Both the position numbers and the translations under genes were made by a program. The notes below the pieces were generated by a model, which saw only the letters and a list, made by a program, of their open reading frames with translations, had not been told where the DNA came from and ran no database searches. Source: an uncultured Prevotella sp. (GTDB lineage: Bacteria; Bacteroidota; Bacteroidia; Bacteroidales; Bacteroidaceae). Taken from it: a stretch of DNA of 64,000 bases. The stretch covers positions 1 to 64,000 of the forward strand of contig UQFS01000012.1 in NCBI GenBank assembly GCA_900540375.1. The letters are read 5' to 3'. The first letter of the stretch is position 1. The number at the start of each line of letters is the position of its first letter. Positions 50,868-59,446 of this stretch are shown here, one piece after another.

Positions 50868-51395
50868 TCATCTGCTCACCCCGTCGAGAATCATCTTGCC
50901 CATGCGTCGCCCGGCGTTTTGGAAGCCGTCGCCCCACAGATTGCTCATCGAGCCGAAGACACCGCCGCGCCCCAAGACAAAGAATTCGTAGACTTGTTTT
51001 CCACTCTTTGTCTCCTTGACATAGCACTTCACGGTACAATTGCCTTTCTTGCTCATATTGACAGGTTGCAGGACAAGCGTGTAGGTACAGTCGCTGTCGC
51101 TGCAGAGAATCATCTGTTGGCTCATCAGCTTAGAGTTGGCTCCCGCCACCATGTCAAGGATACGTGGCTTGAGCTGACTTTCCAGCTCATAGTCAGCGTC
51201 GTATTCCGGTTGCTCGGCTTGGCGGAATTCCAGCCATTCTTTGGGTTTCATGCCTTCGATGGTCAACTGTGTCCAGTCCATTGTCCAATGGATGCGGTGC
51301 TGTCCTTTCAGGATGCTGAGCCCGATGTTGGGCTTTGCAAGTGCCAGCGTGCTGCATAAGAGCAACAGCTGCATGACAAATAACAATCGCTTCAT
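50868..51395 (-). CDS. Exported hypothetical protein of the polyene cluster
   Basis: A 175-residue protein with a signal peptide (MKRLLFVMQLLLLCSTLALA). The first part has PNIGLSILKGQHRIHWTMDW. The middle is helix-rich, and two Cys pairs (ILCSDSDCTY, NCTVKC) may form disulfides. The C-terminal part has a Gly-rich SMSNLWGDGFQNAGRRMGKM. I do not recognise a family. Its location between ketosynthase and methyltransferase suggests a role in handling the product in the periplasm. Confidence 0.65.
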   Translation of the reverse strand: MKRLLFVMQLLLLCSTLALAKPNIGLSILKGQHRIHWTMDWTQLTIEGMKPKEWLEFRQAEQPEYDADYELESQLKPRILDMVAGANSKLMSQQMILCSDSDCTYTLVLQPVNMSKKGNCTVKCYVKETKSGKQVYEFFVLGRGGVFGSMSNLWGDGFQNAGRRMGKMILDGVSR

Positions 51396-51410
51396 ATTCT
51401 TTCCTTTTTA

Positions 51411-52634
51411 TTAATAATTTCGCCTTAACACCAATGCCGAATTCGTTCCCCCGAATCCGAAGGAGTTGCTCAGCACGGTATTCAATGGCGTTTCCACGGT
51501 GACGGGCGTGATGTTGAGGCCCTCACTGTATTCGTCGGGATGTTCGAGGTTGAGATTAGGAGCCACGAAGCCGTGCTGCATCATCAGCGTGCAATAGACC
51601 GCCTCGCTGGCTCCCGCCATCCAGCATTCATGGCCAGTGAGGGACTTCGTGGAGCTGATCAGCGCGCGCTTTCCGAGGAAGAGTTCACGCAATGCCTGTG
51701 CCTCGTACATGTCGCCTTGCGGTGTCGAGGTTGCGTGAGCGTTGACATAGTCGATGTCGTCAGTCGATACTCCGGCATCGTCCATCGCCCGCTGCATGGC
51801 GATGCGGCAGCCCTGGTCACTCGGCGTGGAGATGCCGCCGCCGTTGCTTGAGAAGCCGTAGCCACAGACCTCGGCGAGTATCGTAGCCCCGCGTGCCACC
51901 GCATGGTCGTAGTCTTCGAGTACCAGGGCGGCAGCACCACCGCTGGGCACCAGTCCGTCGCGGTCGCGGTCAAAGGGTCTGCTGGCCTTTGTCGGCTCAT
52001 CCATGCGGATGGAGAAAGCGCTGAGGGCATCGAAGGATGCCATGGCGTAATAGTTGGTCTCCTGTGCGCCACCGCAGAGCACCATGTCCTGAAGACCTTG
52101 TTTGATGAGCATGTAGCTCAGTCCGATGCTGTGGCTGCCACTGGCGCACGCCGCGCTGACGGTGAAGTTCACGCCCCGGATGTGGAAAATCGTGCTGAGG
52201 TTCATGTTCACCGTGGAGTTCATCGACTGGAAGACACAGCCATATCCCAACATGGCGGTGTCGTGTTTCTCGTCCATGGTCTTTGCGGCCTCGATGACAG
52301 GTTTGGCCGAAGAGTCGTTGCCAAAGATGCAGCCGACCTCATGATCGAGCAGATAGGCATCGTCGACGCCGGCTTGTGCGAAGGCCTGCCGGCTGGCCAT
52401 ATAGGCGTAGCGCGCCTCTTCCGACATACCGGCACGGGTATGGCGGTTGATGTCTTTCTTCGTGATGACCGGCTCGGGAACGATTCCTGTGAGTGCCGAG
52501 CGATAGCCGTAGGTCAGTCGTTCGGGTTGTATGCCGATACCCGACTTGCCGTCGTGGAGCGACTGCGCCACGCTGTTGAGGTCGGTACCCAGACACGACC
52601 AGATGCCCATGCCGGTGATGACTACTCTATGCAT
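51411..52634 (-). CDS. FabF-type beta-ketoacyl-ACP synthase
   Basis: A 407-residue ketosynthase with all catalytic residues: C163 in VSAACASGSHS, H300 in NAHATSTPQGD and H335 in KSLTGHECWMAG. The first His motif is HATSTP instead of the usual HGTSTP. It is the one canonical ketosynthase of the cluster, the other two being fused to extra domains. It is probably a chain elongating enzyme paired with FabG-like reductase upstream. Confidence 0.9.
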   Translation of the reverse strand: MHRVVITGMGIWSCLGTDLNSVAQSLHDGKSGIGIQPERLTYGYRSALTGIVPEPVITKKDINRHTRAGMSEEARYAYMASRQAFAQAGVDDAYLLDHEVGCIFGNDSSAKPVIEAAKTMDEKHDTAMLGYGCVFQSMNSTVNMNLSTIFHIRGVNFTVSAACASGSHSIGLSYMLIKQGLQDMVLCGGAQETNYYAMASFDALSAFSIRMDEPTKASRPFDRDRDGLVPSGGAAALVLEDYDHAVARGATILAEVCGYGFSSNGGGISTPSDQGCRIAMQRAMDDAGVSTDDIDYVNAHATSTPQGDMYEAQALRELFLGKRALISSTKSLTGHECWMAGASEAVYCTLMMQHGFVAPNLNLEHPDEYSEGLNITPVTVETPLNTVLSNSFGFGGTNSALVLRRNY

Positions 52635-52699
52635 TGTAGATATTGTATGATTTACGTTGAATGATGGTGTGTGGTGAGGGGAGTGTGGTGGTTCCCGAC

Positions 52700-53431
52700 T
52701 TATGTATACAGTCCACCGTTGACGTTGATGACCTCGCCTGTGATATAGGCTGCGCCTGGTGAGGCGAGGAAGGCGACGACCTCAGCGACCTCTTCCGGTT
52801 TGGCAAAGCGCTTCATCGGTACCATCTGCTTCAGAGCGTCTTCGTCGAGATCTTTCGTCATGTCGGTCTCAACAAAGCCCGGTGCCACGGCGTTGACGGT
52901 GACGTCGCGGGCCGCTGTCTCCAGTGCGAGCGCTTTGGTGGCTCCGATGAGTCCGGCCTTCGCGGCACTGTAGTTGGCCTGTCCGGGCAGGCCCTTGACG
53001 CCGGAGAGTGAGGCCAGGTTGATGATGCGGCCCTCGTGGTGGCGCGGCATGACATGTTTCAGGATGCGGCGGGTCAGGAAGAAGAAGCCGTCGAGCGTGG
53101 TGCGCAGCACGTCGTGCCAGTCGTCGTCGCTCATCATAAACATCACGCCGTCGCGACGGATGCCCGCATTGTTGACGAGAATGGAGATGTAGTCGTCGGG
53201 ATGGGCGGCCTCCCAGGTGTCGAGCGCCTTGCTCACCTGCTCTTCGTCACAGACGTCGAAAGGCATCAGTTCGGCTTTCACGCCCAGTGCCTCGACCTGC
53301 TGTTGTGTCTCTTTTGCGGCAGTCTCGTTGCTGCGATAGTTGATGATGATGGGCAGTCCCATCTGTGCCAGACGGAGGCATACGGCACGGCCGATGCCAC
53401 GGGAGCCTCCAGTCACTAAGATATATTTCAT
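52700..53431 (-). CDS. FabG-type 3-oxoacyl-ACP reductase
   Basis: A 243-residue short-chain dehydrogenase. NAD(P) motif TGGSRGIG at 7-14, NNAG at 87-90 and the S141-Y154-K158 catalytic set (LASLSG and NYSAAK) are present, and the C-terminal VNVNGGLYT is typical of FabG. It is the first gene of the long minus-strand operon and has a strong promoter upstream. It reduces the keto group in each elongation cycle. Confidence 0.92.
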   Translation of the reverse strand: MKYILVTGGSRGIGRAVCLRLAQMGLPIIINYRSNETAAKETQQQVEALGVKAELMPFDVCDEEQVSKALDTWEAAHPDDYISILVNNAGIRRDGVMFMMSDDDWHDVLRTTLDGFFFLTRRILKHVMPRHHEGRIINLASLSGVKGLPGQANYSAAKAGLIGATKALALETAARDVTVNAVAPGFVETDMTKDLDEDALKQMVPMKRFAKPEEVAEVVAFLASPGAAYITGEVINVNGGLYT

Positions 53432-53472
53432 ATTTTTGTGGTCTATACCATATTATTATATATAAGACTATG

Positions 53473-53504
53473 CAAAGTTAGTGGAAACTAAGGGAACTAC
53501 AAAA
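53473..53504 (-). promoter_or_regulatory. Predicted promoter of the polyene cluster
   Basis: On the minus strand TTTTG (53504-53500) is followed, 19 bases later, by TAACTTTG (53480-53473), the Bacteroidetes -33/-7 layout. The ATG of the FabG-like gene lies about 40 bases downstream. The same region faces the nuo promoter region. Confidence 0.7.
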
Positions 53505-53665
53505 TAAAATAACAACAATTATTTCTTCTACCCCTTACGGCGTAATCCGGAAGAGTATTCTCAATGGTTTCCTTGTCTTTATTTGTTTTTGTTGAGTGAC
53601 GGTTTATCGTTTGTTGACAAAAAACGCCCGTTAGCTGAAATTTATAATATTTTCACGATAAAATA
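53505..53665. other. AT-rich spacer between divergent promoters
   Basis: No gene or clear repeat is seen. The right part is strongly AT-rich (AAATTTATAATATTTTCACG), possibly an upstream element for the promoter at 53666-53697. Confidence 0.3.
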
Positions 53666-53697
53666 TTTGTGTATATTAAATAAAAGCTCTACCTTTG
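53666..53697 (+). promoter_or_regulatory. Consensus promoter not linked to a protein gene
   Basis: TTTG at 53666-53669 and TACCTTTG at 53690-53697 are separated by 20 bases, which is optimal for Bacteroidetes sigma. The only element downstream is a terminator at 53761-53794. Confidence 0.65.
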
Positions 53698-53703
53698 TAG
53701 GCG

Positions 53704-53794
53704 AAAAGAAATAATATATCGTTCGTTAGTTACAACAGCTTTTTTATTCAACTATCCAGACCATCCTTTTCGTGAGAAAGGGATGGCTTTTTTA
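53704..53794 (+). ncRNA. Candidate small RNA of about 90 bases
   Basis: A consensus promoter ends at 53697 and a strong intrinsic terminator ends at 53794, with no ORF between them. The body is A/T-rich with AACAGCTTTTTTATTC in the middle. It may be a free small RNA or an attenuated leader of the nuo operon. Confidence 0.45.
53761..53794 (+). terminator. Intrinsic terminator
   Basis: CCATCCTTTTC at 53761-53771 pairs with GAAAGGGATGG at 53776-53786 (one G:U pair), with a GTGA tetraloop, followed by CTTTTTTAT. Confidence 0.85.
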
Positions 53795-54014
53795 TGCATA
53801 ACGACGAACGCTCTCTTTTCCAACCTTCCGTATGCTTATGTTGATCATGCAAATACGATCACGGGATACCACAGGTATTTGATCAGGTCAACCAACTTTA
53901 AAAATAAGGCTCGAAGTAGTCAACCTAAAAAGGTCAAATACACTCATGTCACAGAATTGATAAGCCGAGATAACATTTTTAGGTAAATAATGTTCATGTT
54001 ACAGAAAGATTTAG

Positions 54015-54022
54015 TAACTTTG
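54015..54022 (+). promoter_or_regulatory. Predicted -7 element of the nuo operon
   Basis: TAACTTTG lies 45 bases before the nuoA ATG at 54068. No obvious -33 TTTG precedes it, so regulation or an extended -7 use is possible. Confidence 0.6.
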
Positions 54023-54067
54023 CAAGCACTTAAGCGAATATTCAAAAAATAACGTTATCATTTTTTT

Positions 54068-54418
54068 ATGAACTTCATTTTATTCATCACCGTTTTGTTG
54101 ACGGCTGTCACGCTGGTGCTTGGCGCATATGTCATTGCCAAGCTCATCGGTCCCCGTTCCTACAATCCGGTCAAGGGTGAGCCCTTCGAGTGCGGTATCC
54201 CCACGCGCGGCAGCAGCTGGTTGCCATTGCATGCGGGCTACTATCTCTTTGCCATCCTTTTCCTGATGTTCGACATTGAGACCGTGTTGCTCTACCCCTG
54301 GGCCGTTGTCGTGAAACAGTTCGGCTCACTGGCTTTGGTGAGCATCGGCTTCTTCCTGGTGGTTTTGGTTTTAGGCTTGGCTTATGCCTGGCGGAAAGGA
54401 GCATTGGAATGGAAATAA
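54068..54418 (+). CDS. nuoA: NADH-quinone oxidoreductase subunit A
   Basis: A 116-residue membrane subunit with three helices. GEPFECGIP at about residues 38-46 carries the loop with the conserved Cys, and FLMFDIETVLLYPW is the signature of the family. NuoA sits at the junction of the membrane and peripheral arms of complex I. It overlaps nuoB by 10 bases. Confidence 0.96.
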   Translation: MNFILFITVLLTAVTLVLGAYVIAKLIGPRSYNPVKGEPFECGIPTRGSSWLPLHAGYYLFAILFLMFDIETVLLYPWAVVVKQFGSLALVSIGFFLVVLVLGLAYAWRKGALEWK

Positions 54419-55224
54419 GAAAACCACACATCAAGAGCATTCCCTACGAGGAATTCAAGGACAACGATACCTTGGAGAATATCGCCGCCGAACTCAACGA
54501 CGGTGGCGTGAACGTGGTGCTGGGCAGTCTCGATCAGATGATCAACTGGGGCCGCAGCAACTCGCTGTGGTCGCTGACGTTCGGTACCTCGTGCTGCGGT
54601 ATTGAGTTCATGGCTGTGGGTTGCGCCCGTTACGATTTCTCTCGCTTCGGCTTCGAGGTGACCCGTAACTCAGCCCGACAGGCCGACTTGATCATGTGCG
54701 CCGGTACGATTACCAACAAGATGGCTCCGGTGTTCAAGCGCCTGTATGATGAGATGGCCGAGCCAAAGTATGTCGTTGCTGTCGGCGGCTGTACCATCAG
54801 CGGCGGTCCTTTCAAGAAGAGCTACAGCGTCGTGCGCGGTATCGATCAGATCGTACCTGTCGACGTCTACATCCCAGGCTGTCCTCCGCGTCCGGAGGCT
54901 ATCCTCTACGGCATGATGCAGTTGCAGCGTAAGGTGAAGGTCGAGAAGTTCTTCGGAGGTGCCAACCACAAGATGACCCGTGAGGAGAAAGCGGAGAGTA
55001 TGGGTCTCGGCGGTCTGCACGGCATCAGCAATGAGAACCTCAGCGCTGCCAAGATCGGCGGGAAGACCCCGATCATGGTCACAGCTACTCCCAACAAAGA
55101 AGACCTCGAAGTCCTCGGACGTGAGCTCGACGCTCTTGAAGAGGAGGGAAAGGAATTTGAAGTGCACAAGCAACCCGCTGCCGGCACTGAGCAGGCTGCG
55201 GCAAGTGATAACAATCAACAATAA
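54409..55224 (+). CDS. nuoB: NADH-quinone oxidoreductase subunit B
   Basis: A 271-residue iron-sulfur subunit that holds the N2 4Fe-4S cluster. The Cys residues are in GTSCCGIEF, GGCTISGGPF and PGCPPRPEA, which are the usual positions. The core ends near residue 185; the extra 85 residues (EKAESMGLGGLHGISNENLS and later acidic, Ala- and Gln-rich parts) form an extension longer than the standard NuoB of about 160-220 residues. Confidence 0.95.
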   Translation: MEIRKPHIKSIPYEEFKDNDTLENIAAELNDGGVNVVLGSLDQMINWGRSNSLWSLTFGTSCCGIEFMAVGCARYDFSRFGFEVTRNSARQADLIMCAGTITNKMAPVFKRLYDEMAEPKYVVAVGGCTISGGPFKKSYSVVRGIDQIVPVDVYIPGCPPRPEAILYGMMQLQRKVKVEKFFGGANHKMTREEKAESMGLGGLHGISNENLSAAKIGGKTPIMVTATPNKEDLEVLGRELDALEEEGKEFEVHKQPAAGTEQAAASDNNQQ

Positions 55225-55239
55225 GGTAAGCGAACTGTC

Positions 55240-56817
55240 ATGAAGTTAGAAAACAAAGAATTCGGATTTGACAACTTTGCCGCTGAGATGGCAAAGCTGA
55301 AGAATGATAAGCATTTCGATTACCTGATCACCATCATCGGTGAGGATTTCGGTCCTGAGGAAGGACTGGGATGTATCTACATCCTGGAGAACACCGACAG
55401 CCACGAGCGCGTTTCTGTCAAGCAGATGGCCAAGAAGGTTGGAGAGACAGACTATGTCATCCCCTCTGTACTGAAACTCTGGCACGACGCCGACCTGCTC
55501 GAGCGTGAGGTCTATGACTTCTTCGGCATCAAGTTCCTCGGACATCCCGACATGCGTCGCCTGTTTATGCGCAGCGACTTCCAAGGCTGGCCACTTCGCA
55601 AGGACTTCGATATGAGTCCCGAGAAGAACCAGTTCCCCATGACCGATGAGCCTGAGACCGACTGGACCTCAGAGTGGAACCTCAACGACTGCGGTGATCT
55701 CGTGGAGACCAAGCACCGTCTGCTCGATGACGACGACTTCGTCATCAACTTCGGTCCTAACCACCCAAGTACCCACGGTGTGCTCCGTCTGAGAACTGTC
55801 GTTGACGGTGAGACCATCAAGCACATCTATCCTCACCTCGGATACATCCACCGCGGTATGGAGAAGATGATGGAGAGCATGACCTATCCTCAGACGCTCG
55901 CCCTCACCGACCGACTGAACTACCTTTGCGCCATGCACCATCGTCATGCCCTCGTCGGCGTCATCGAGGAGGCTATGGGCATTGAGCTCAGCGACCGCAT
56001 CCGCTACATCCGCACCATCATGGACGAGTTGCAGCGTATCGACAACCACCTGCTCTTCCTCGGAACATGCGCGCAGGACCTCAGCGCCCTGACGGCATTT
56101 CTCTACTGTATGCGTGACCGTGAGCATGTGCTCAACGTCATGGAGGAGACTACGGGCGGACGACTCATTCAGAACTATTATAGAATAGGTGGTCTGCAGG
56201 CCGATATCGACCCGCATTTCGTGGAGAACACCAAGACACTCTGCAAATATCTCCGTCCTTTCGTACAGGAGTATCTCGATGTCTTCGGTGACAACGTCAT
56301 CACTCACCAGCGTCTCGAAGGCGTAGGCTACATGAATCTTGAGGATTGTATCAACTACGGCGTTACCGGTCCTGCCGGACGTGCCGCCGGGTGGAAGAAC
56401 GATGTCCGCAAGAATCATCCTTACGATCTCTACGGCAAGGTGAACTTCGAGCAGATCCTTGGTACCAACTGCGATTCCATGGACCGCTACATGATCCACA
56501 TCAACGAGATCTATCAGAGTTTGAACATCATCGAGCAGCTCATCGACAACATCCCTGAGGGTGACTTCTACATCAAACAGAAGCCGATCATCAAGGTGCC
56601 TGAGGGCCAGTGGTGGTTCTCTGTGGAGGGCGGTGCCGGTGAGTTTGGCGTCTACCTCGACAGCCGTGGTGACAAGAGTCCTTATCGTGTGAAGATGCGT
56701 CCGATGGGCTTGACGCTTGCCGGCGCTTTCGATAAGATGCTGCGTGGTGAGAAGATCGCTGACCTGATCGCTACCGGTGCTTCCATCGACTTCGTGATCC
56801 CGGATCTGGATAGATAA
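55240..56817 (+). CDS. nuoCD: NADH-quinone oxidoreductase subunits C and D, fused
   Basis: A 525-residue fusion. Residues 1-130 are NuoC-like (30 kDa), with ERVSVKQMAKKVGETDYVIP and the DLLEREVYDFFGIKFLGHPD signature. Residues about 150-525 are NuoD (49 kDa): FGPNHPSTHGVLRL, YPHLGYIHRGMEKMMESMTY and RIDNHLLFLG, next to the quinone site. The fusion is common in Bacteroidetes and enterobacteria. It starts 15 bases after nuoB. Confidence 0.95.
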   Translation: MKLENKEFGFDNFAAEMAKLKNDKHFDYLITIIGEDFGPEEGLGCIYILENTDSHERVSVKQMAKKVGETDYVIPSVLKLWHDADLLEREVYDFFGIKFLGHPDMRRLFMRSDFQGWPLRKDFDMSPEKNQFPMTDEPETDWTSEWNLNDCGDLVETKHRLLDDDDFVINFGPNHPSTHGVLRLRTVVDGETIKHIYPHLGYIHRGMEKMMESMTYPQTLALTDRLNYLCAMHHRHALVGVIEEAMGIELSDRIRYIRTIMDELQRIDNHLLFLGTCAQDLSALTAFLYCMRDREHVLNVMEETTGGRLIQNYYRIGGLQADIDPHFVENTKTLCKYLRPFVQEYLDVFGDNVITHQRLEGVGYMNLEDCINYGVTGPAGRAAGWKNDVRKNHPYDLYGKVNFEQILGTNCDSMDRYMIHINEIYQSLNIIEQLIDNIPEGDFYIKQKPIIKVPEGQWWFSVEGGAGEFGVYLDSRGDKSPYRVKMRPMGLTLAGAFDKMLRGEKIADLIATGASIDFVIPDLDR

Positions 56818-56819
56818 TA

Positions 56820-56939
56820 AGAATGATGAATGATGAATTTGGAATGATGAATGTATCTTTCAACACTCAACATTGAACATTCAACATTGCGAAGCAAGTC
56901 ATTCAACATTCAACATTTAACATTCAACATTACTAAAAT
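56820..56939. repeat. Low-complexity repeat, copy 3, between nuoCD and nuoH
   Basis: About 120 bases: AATGATGAATGATGAATTTG on one side, then TTCAACATTCAACATT-type units on the opposite orientation (two groups, separated by GCGAAGCAAGTC). The opposed orientation lets it form a long imperfect hairpin. It is located within the nuo operon. Confidence 0.85.
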
Positions 56940-58025
56940 ATGTTTGATTTCACAGTAGTAACACAGTGGTTTGACAATCTCCTCCGACAGACATGCGGGT
57001 TGGGGGACTTTTGGACAATCCTCATTGAATGTGTCGTGGTGGGTCTGATCGTGCTGACGCTCTATGCCCTCATCGCCATGTTCATGATATATTTCGAGCG
57101 TAAAGTCTGTGCTTTCTTCCAGTGCCGTCTCGGCCCTATGCGTGTGGGTCCCTGGGGGTCTGTGCAGGTGGTGGCCGACGTGCTGAAGATGCTTATCAAG
57201 GAGATCTTCGGCGTTGATCGCTCTGACAAGTTCTTGTATGCGCTGGCACCGTTTCTGACCATCATCGCTTCGGTGGGCACCTTCTCGTTCCTCCCTTGGA
57301 ACAAAGGCGCTGCCGTGCTCGACTTCAACGTCGGCGTGTTTATGGTCACCGCCATCAGCAGCATCGGTATCCTCGGCATCATCCTTTCGGGATGGGGCTC
57401 CAACAACAAGTATTCTGTTATCTCTGCCATGCGTGGAGCCGTGCAGATGATCTCATACGAGATGAGTCTCGGCCTGTGCATGGTCACGGCAGTGGTGCTT
57501 TGCGGCACTATGCAGCTCAGCGGCATCATCGAGGCACAGACAGGTCCTTGGAAGTGGCTGATCATTCAGGGTCACATCCCTGCCATCGTTGCTTTCATCG
57601 TTTTCTTGATCGCCGGTAACGCAGAGGCCAACCGTGGTCCGTTCGACTTGGCTGAGGCTGAGAGTGAGCTGACTGCCGGTTACCACACTGAGTACTCCGG
57701 TATGGGCTTCGGCTACTTCTATTTGGCTGAGTACCTCAATCTCGTGGTCATCGCCGGACTTGCTACCACGGTCTTCCTGGGTGGCTGGGCACCGCTGAAC
57801 ATCGGTGTTGCCGGTTTCGACAACGTGATGAACTATATCCCCGGCTTCGTCTGGTTCGGTGGTAAGATGCTCGTGGTCATCTGGGTGCTCATGTGGGCCC
57901 GCTGGACTTTCCCCCGTCTGCGCATTGACCATATCCTGCAGCTCGAGTGGAAATATCTCATGCCGCTGATGCTTCTCACTCTCGTGGTGATGACCGCATG
58001 TGTGGCTCTTGGACTTACTCTTTAA
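56940..58025 (+). CDS. nuoH: NADH-quinone oxidoreductase subunit H
   Basis: A 361-residue eight-helix membrane subunit, part of the quinone channel. ERKVCAFFQCRLGPMRVGPW and the loop NRGPFDLAEAESELTAGYHT with EYSG are the diagnostic blocks. The ATG at 56940 directly follows the repeat stretch. Confidence 0.96.
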   Translation: MFDFTVVTQWFDNLLRQTCGLGDFWTILIECVVVGLIVLTLYALIAMFMIYFERKVCAFFQCRLGPMRVGPWGSVQVVADVLKMLIKEIFGVDRSDKFLYALAPFLTIIASVGTFSFLPWNKGAAVLDFNVGVFMVTAISSIGILGIILSGWGSNNKYSVISAMRGAVQMISYEMSLGLCMVTAVVLCGTMQLSGIIEAQTGPWKWLIIQGHIPAIVAFIVFLIAGNAEANRGPFDLAEAESELTAGYHTEYSGMGFGYFYLAEYLNLVVIAGLATTVFLGGWAPLNIGVAGFDNVMNYIPGFVWFGGKMLVVIWVLMWARWTFPRLRIDHILQLEWKYLMPLMLLTLVVMTACVALGLTL

Positions 58026-58037
58026 TAATATATAGAA

Positions 58038-58607
58038 ATGTCAAATCAATCATATTTCGGCGGCATTAAGAATGCTATGAAGACATTGACCACGGGATTG
58101 AAGGTGACCATGAAGGAGTACTTCACCCCGAAGTCAACGGAGCAGTATCCCGAGAATCGCAAGACCACGCTCCATGTGGCTGCCCGTCACCGCGGACGTC
58201 TCGTGTTTAAGCGCGTGGAGGATCCCGAGGATCCGCAGGCCGTGAAACGCGGTCTGAAGATAGGCGACTACAAGTGCACGGCATGTACCATGTGCGAGAA
58301 AGCATGCCCCAACGACACCATCAAGATCACTTCCCACATGGAGACAGATCCTGAGACGGGGAAGAAGCATAAGGTGCTCGATGACTATCAGTACGACTTA
58401 GGCGACTGCATGTTCTGTGAGCTCTGCGTCAACGCCTGCAACTTCGATGCTATCCACTTCACGAATGACTTCGAGAACGCAGTCTTTGACCGTAGCAAAC
58501 TCGTCATGCACCTCGACAAGGAGGTATATAAAGGAGGCAGCCTGCCCAACCTTATCGATGGCGGCGCACCTCTGAAGATTGGAGAGTTTAACACCAAAAC
58601 CAAGTAA
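58038..58607 (+). CDS. nuoI: NADH-quinone oxidoreductase subunit I
   Basis: A 189-residue iron-sulfur subunit. Two 4Fe-4S motifs are visible: CTACTMCEKACP and CMFCELCVNAC. It transfers electrons to the N2 cluster in NuoB. It is 12 bases after nuoH. Confidence 0.96.
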   Translation: MSNQSYFGGIKNAMKTLTTGLKVTMKEYFTPKSTEQYPENRKTTLHVAARHRGRLVFKRVEDPEDPQAVKRGLKIGDYKCTACTMCEKACPNDTIKITSHMETDPETGKKHKVLDDYQYDLGDCMFCELCVNACNFDAIHFTNDFENAVFDRSKLVMHLDKEVYKGGSLPNLIDGGAPLKIGEFNTKTK

Positions 58608-58612
58608 AGACA

Positions 58613-59134
58613 ATGGCTAATATCGTAATGTTTTGCATCTTGGCTGTAGTCATCCTTGGCTCAGCCGTGCTGTCGGTGTTCACCCGCAGCATTATGCGTG
58701 CCGCCACGTACCTGTTGTTCGTGCTGTTCGGCATTGCCGGCATCTACTTCCTGCTCGACTACACCTATTTAGGTGCCGCGCAGATCTCCATCTATGCCGG
58801 TGGTATCACCATCCTGTACATCTTCGCCATCTCACTCGTCAGCAAGCGTACGCTGCAGAACCTCTACAGCCGCTTCAAGGGCGTGCGGGTCGTGCAGGGC
58901 GCGCTCATCTCGCTCGTGGGACTGGCTACTGTGGCTGTGGTGCTTCTGAAGAATAAGTTTATTGACGCTGCCTGCAGTGTCGCCGACGTGGAGGTGCCCA
59001 TGTCGCAGATCGGCAAGGCCCTCGTCGGTTCTGGTAAATATGAATATGTGTTGCCGTTTGAGTTCATCTCCCTGTTCCTGTTGGCATGTATCATCGGTGG
59101 CATTATGATCGCAAGAAAGGAGGACAAGAAATGA
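58613..59134 (+). CDS. nuoJ: NADH-quinone oxidoreductase subunit J
   Basis: A 173-residue, five-helix membrane subunit. The conserved TM3 pattern is AAQISIYAGGITILYIFAIS. The stop overlaps the nuoK start (ATGA). Confidence 0.94.
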   Translation: MANIVMFCILAVVILGSAVLSVFTRSIMRAATYLLFVLFGIAGIYFLLDYTYLGAAQISIYAGGITILYIFAISLVSKRTLQNLYSRFKGVRVVQGALISLVGLATVAVVLLKNKFIDAACSVADVEVPMSQIGKALVGSGKYEYVLPFEFISLFLLACIIGGIMIARKEDKK

Positions 59135-59439
59135 TTCCCGTTGAATGTTATCTTGCGCTGAGCACACTGCTGTTCTTTATCGGCGTGTTTGGCTTCGTCA
59201 CTCACCGCAATCTGATCGCCATGCTCATCTCCATTGAGCTGGTACTCAATTCGGCTGACCTGAACTTCGCGGTGTTCAACCGCATCCTGTTCCCCGGACA
59301 GTTCGAGGGCGTTTTCTTCACGCTGTTCTCCATGGGCATCAGCGCTGCCGAGACCGCTGTGGCATTGGCCATCATCATCAATGTTTACCGCAACTATCAC
59401 AGTGACCAGGTGAACAGTATTGAAAACATGAAATTCTAA
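59131..59439 (+). CDS. nuoK: NADH-quinone oxidoreductase subunit K
   Basis: A 102-residue three-helix subunit. The conserved Glu of TM2 is in LIAMLISIELVLNSADLNF, and the second is in GISAAETAVALAI. The ATG at 59131 gives the usual N-terminus (MIPVECYLALSTLLFFIGVF). Confidence 0.95.
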   Translation: MIPVECYLALSTLLFFIGVFGFVTHRNLIAMLISIELVLNSADLNFAVFNRILFPGQFEGVFFTLFSMGISAAETAVALAIIINVYRNYHSDQVNSIENMKF

Positions 59440-59446
59440 ACGAACC

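Noticed and set aside
53783..53986. 67-residue ORF upstream of nuoA
   Set aside because: It begins inside the terminator hairpin flank and has no recognisable pattern. The region is better explained by promoter and terminator elements.
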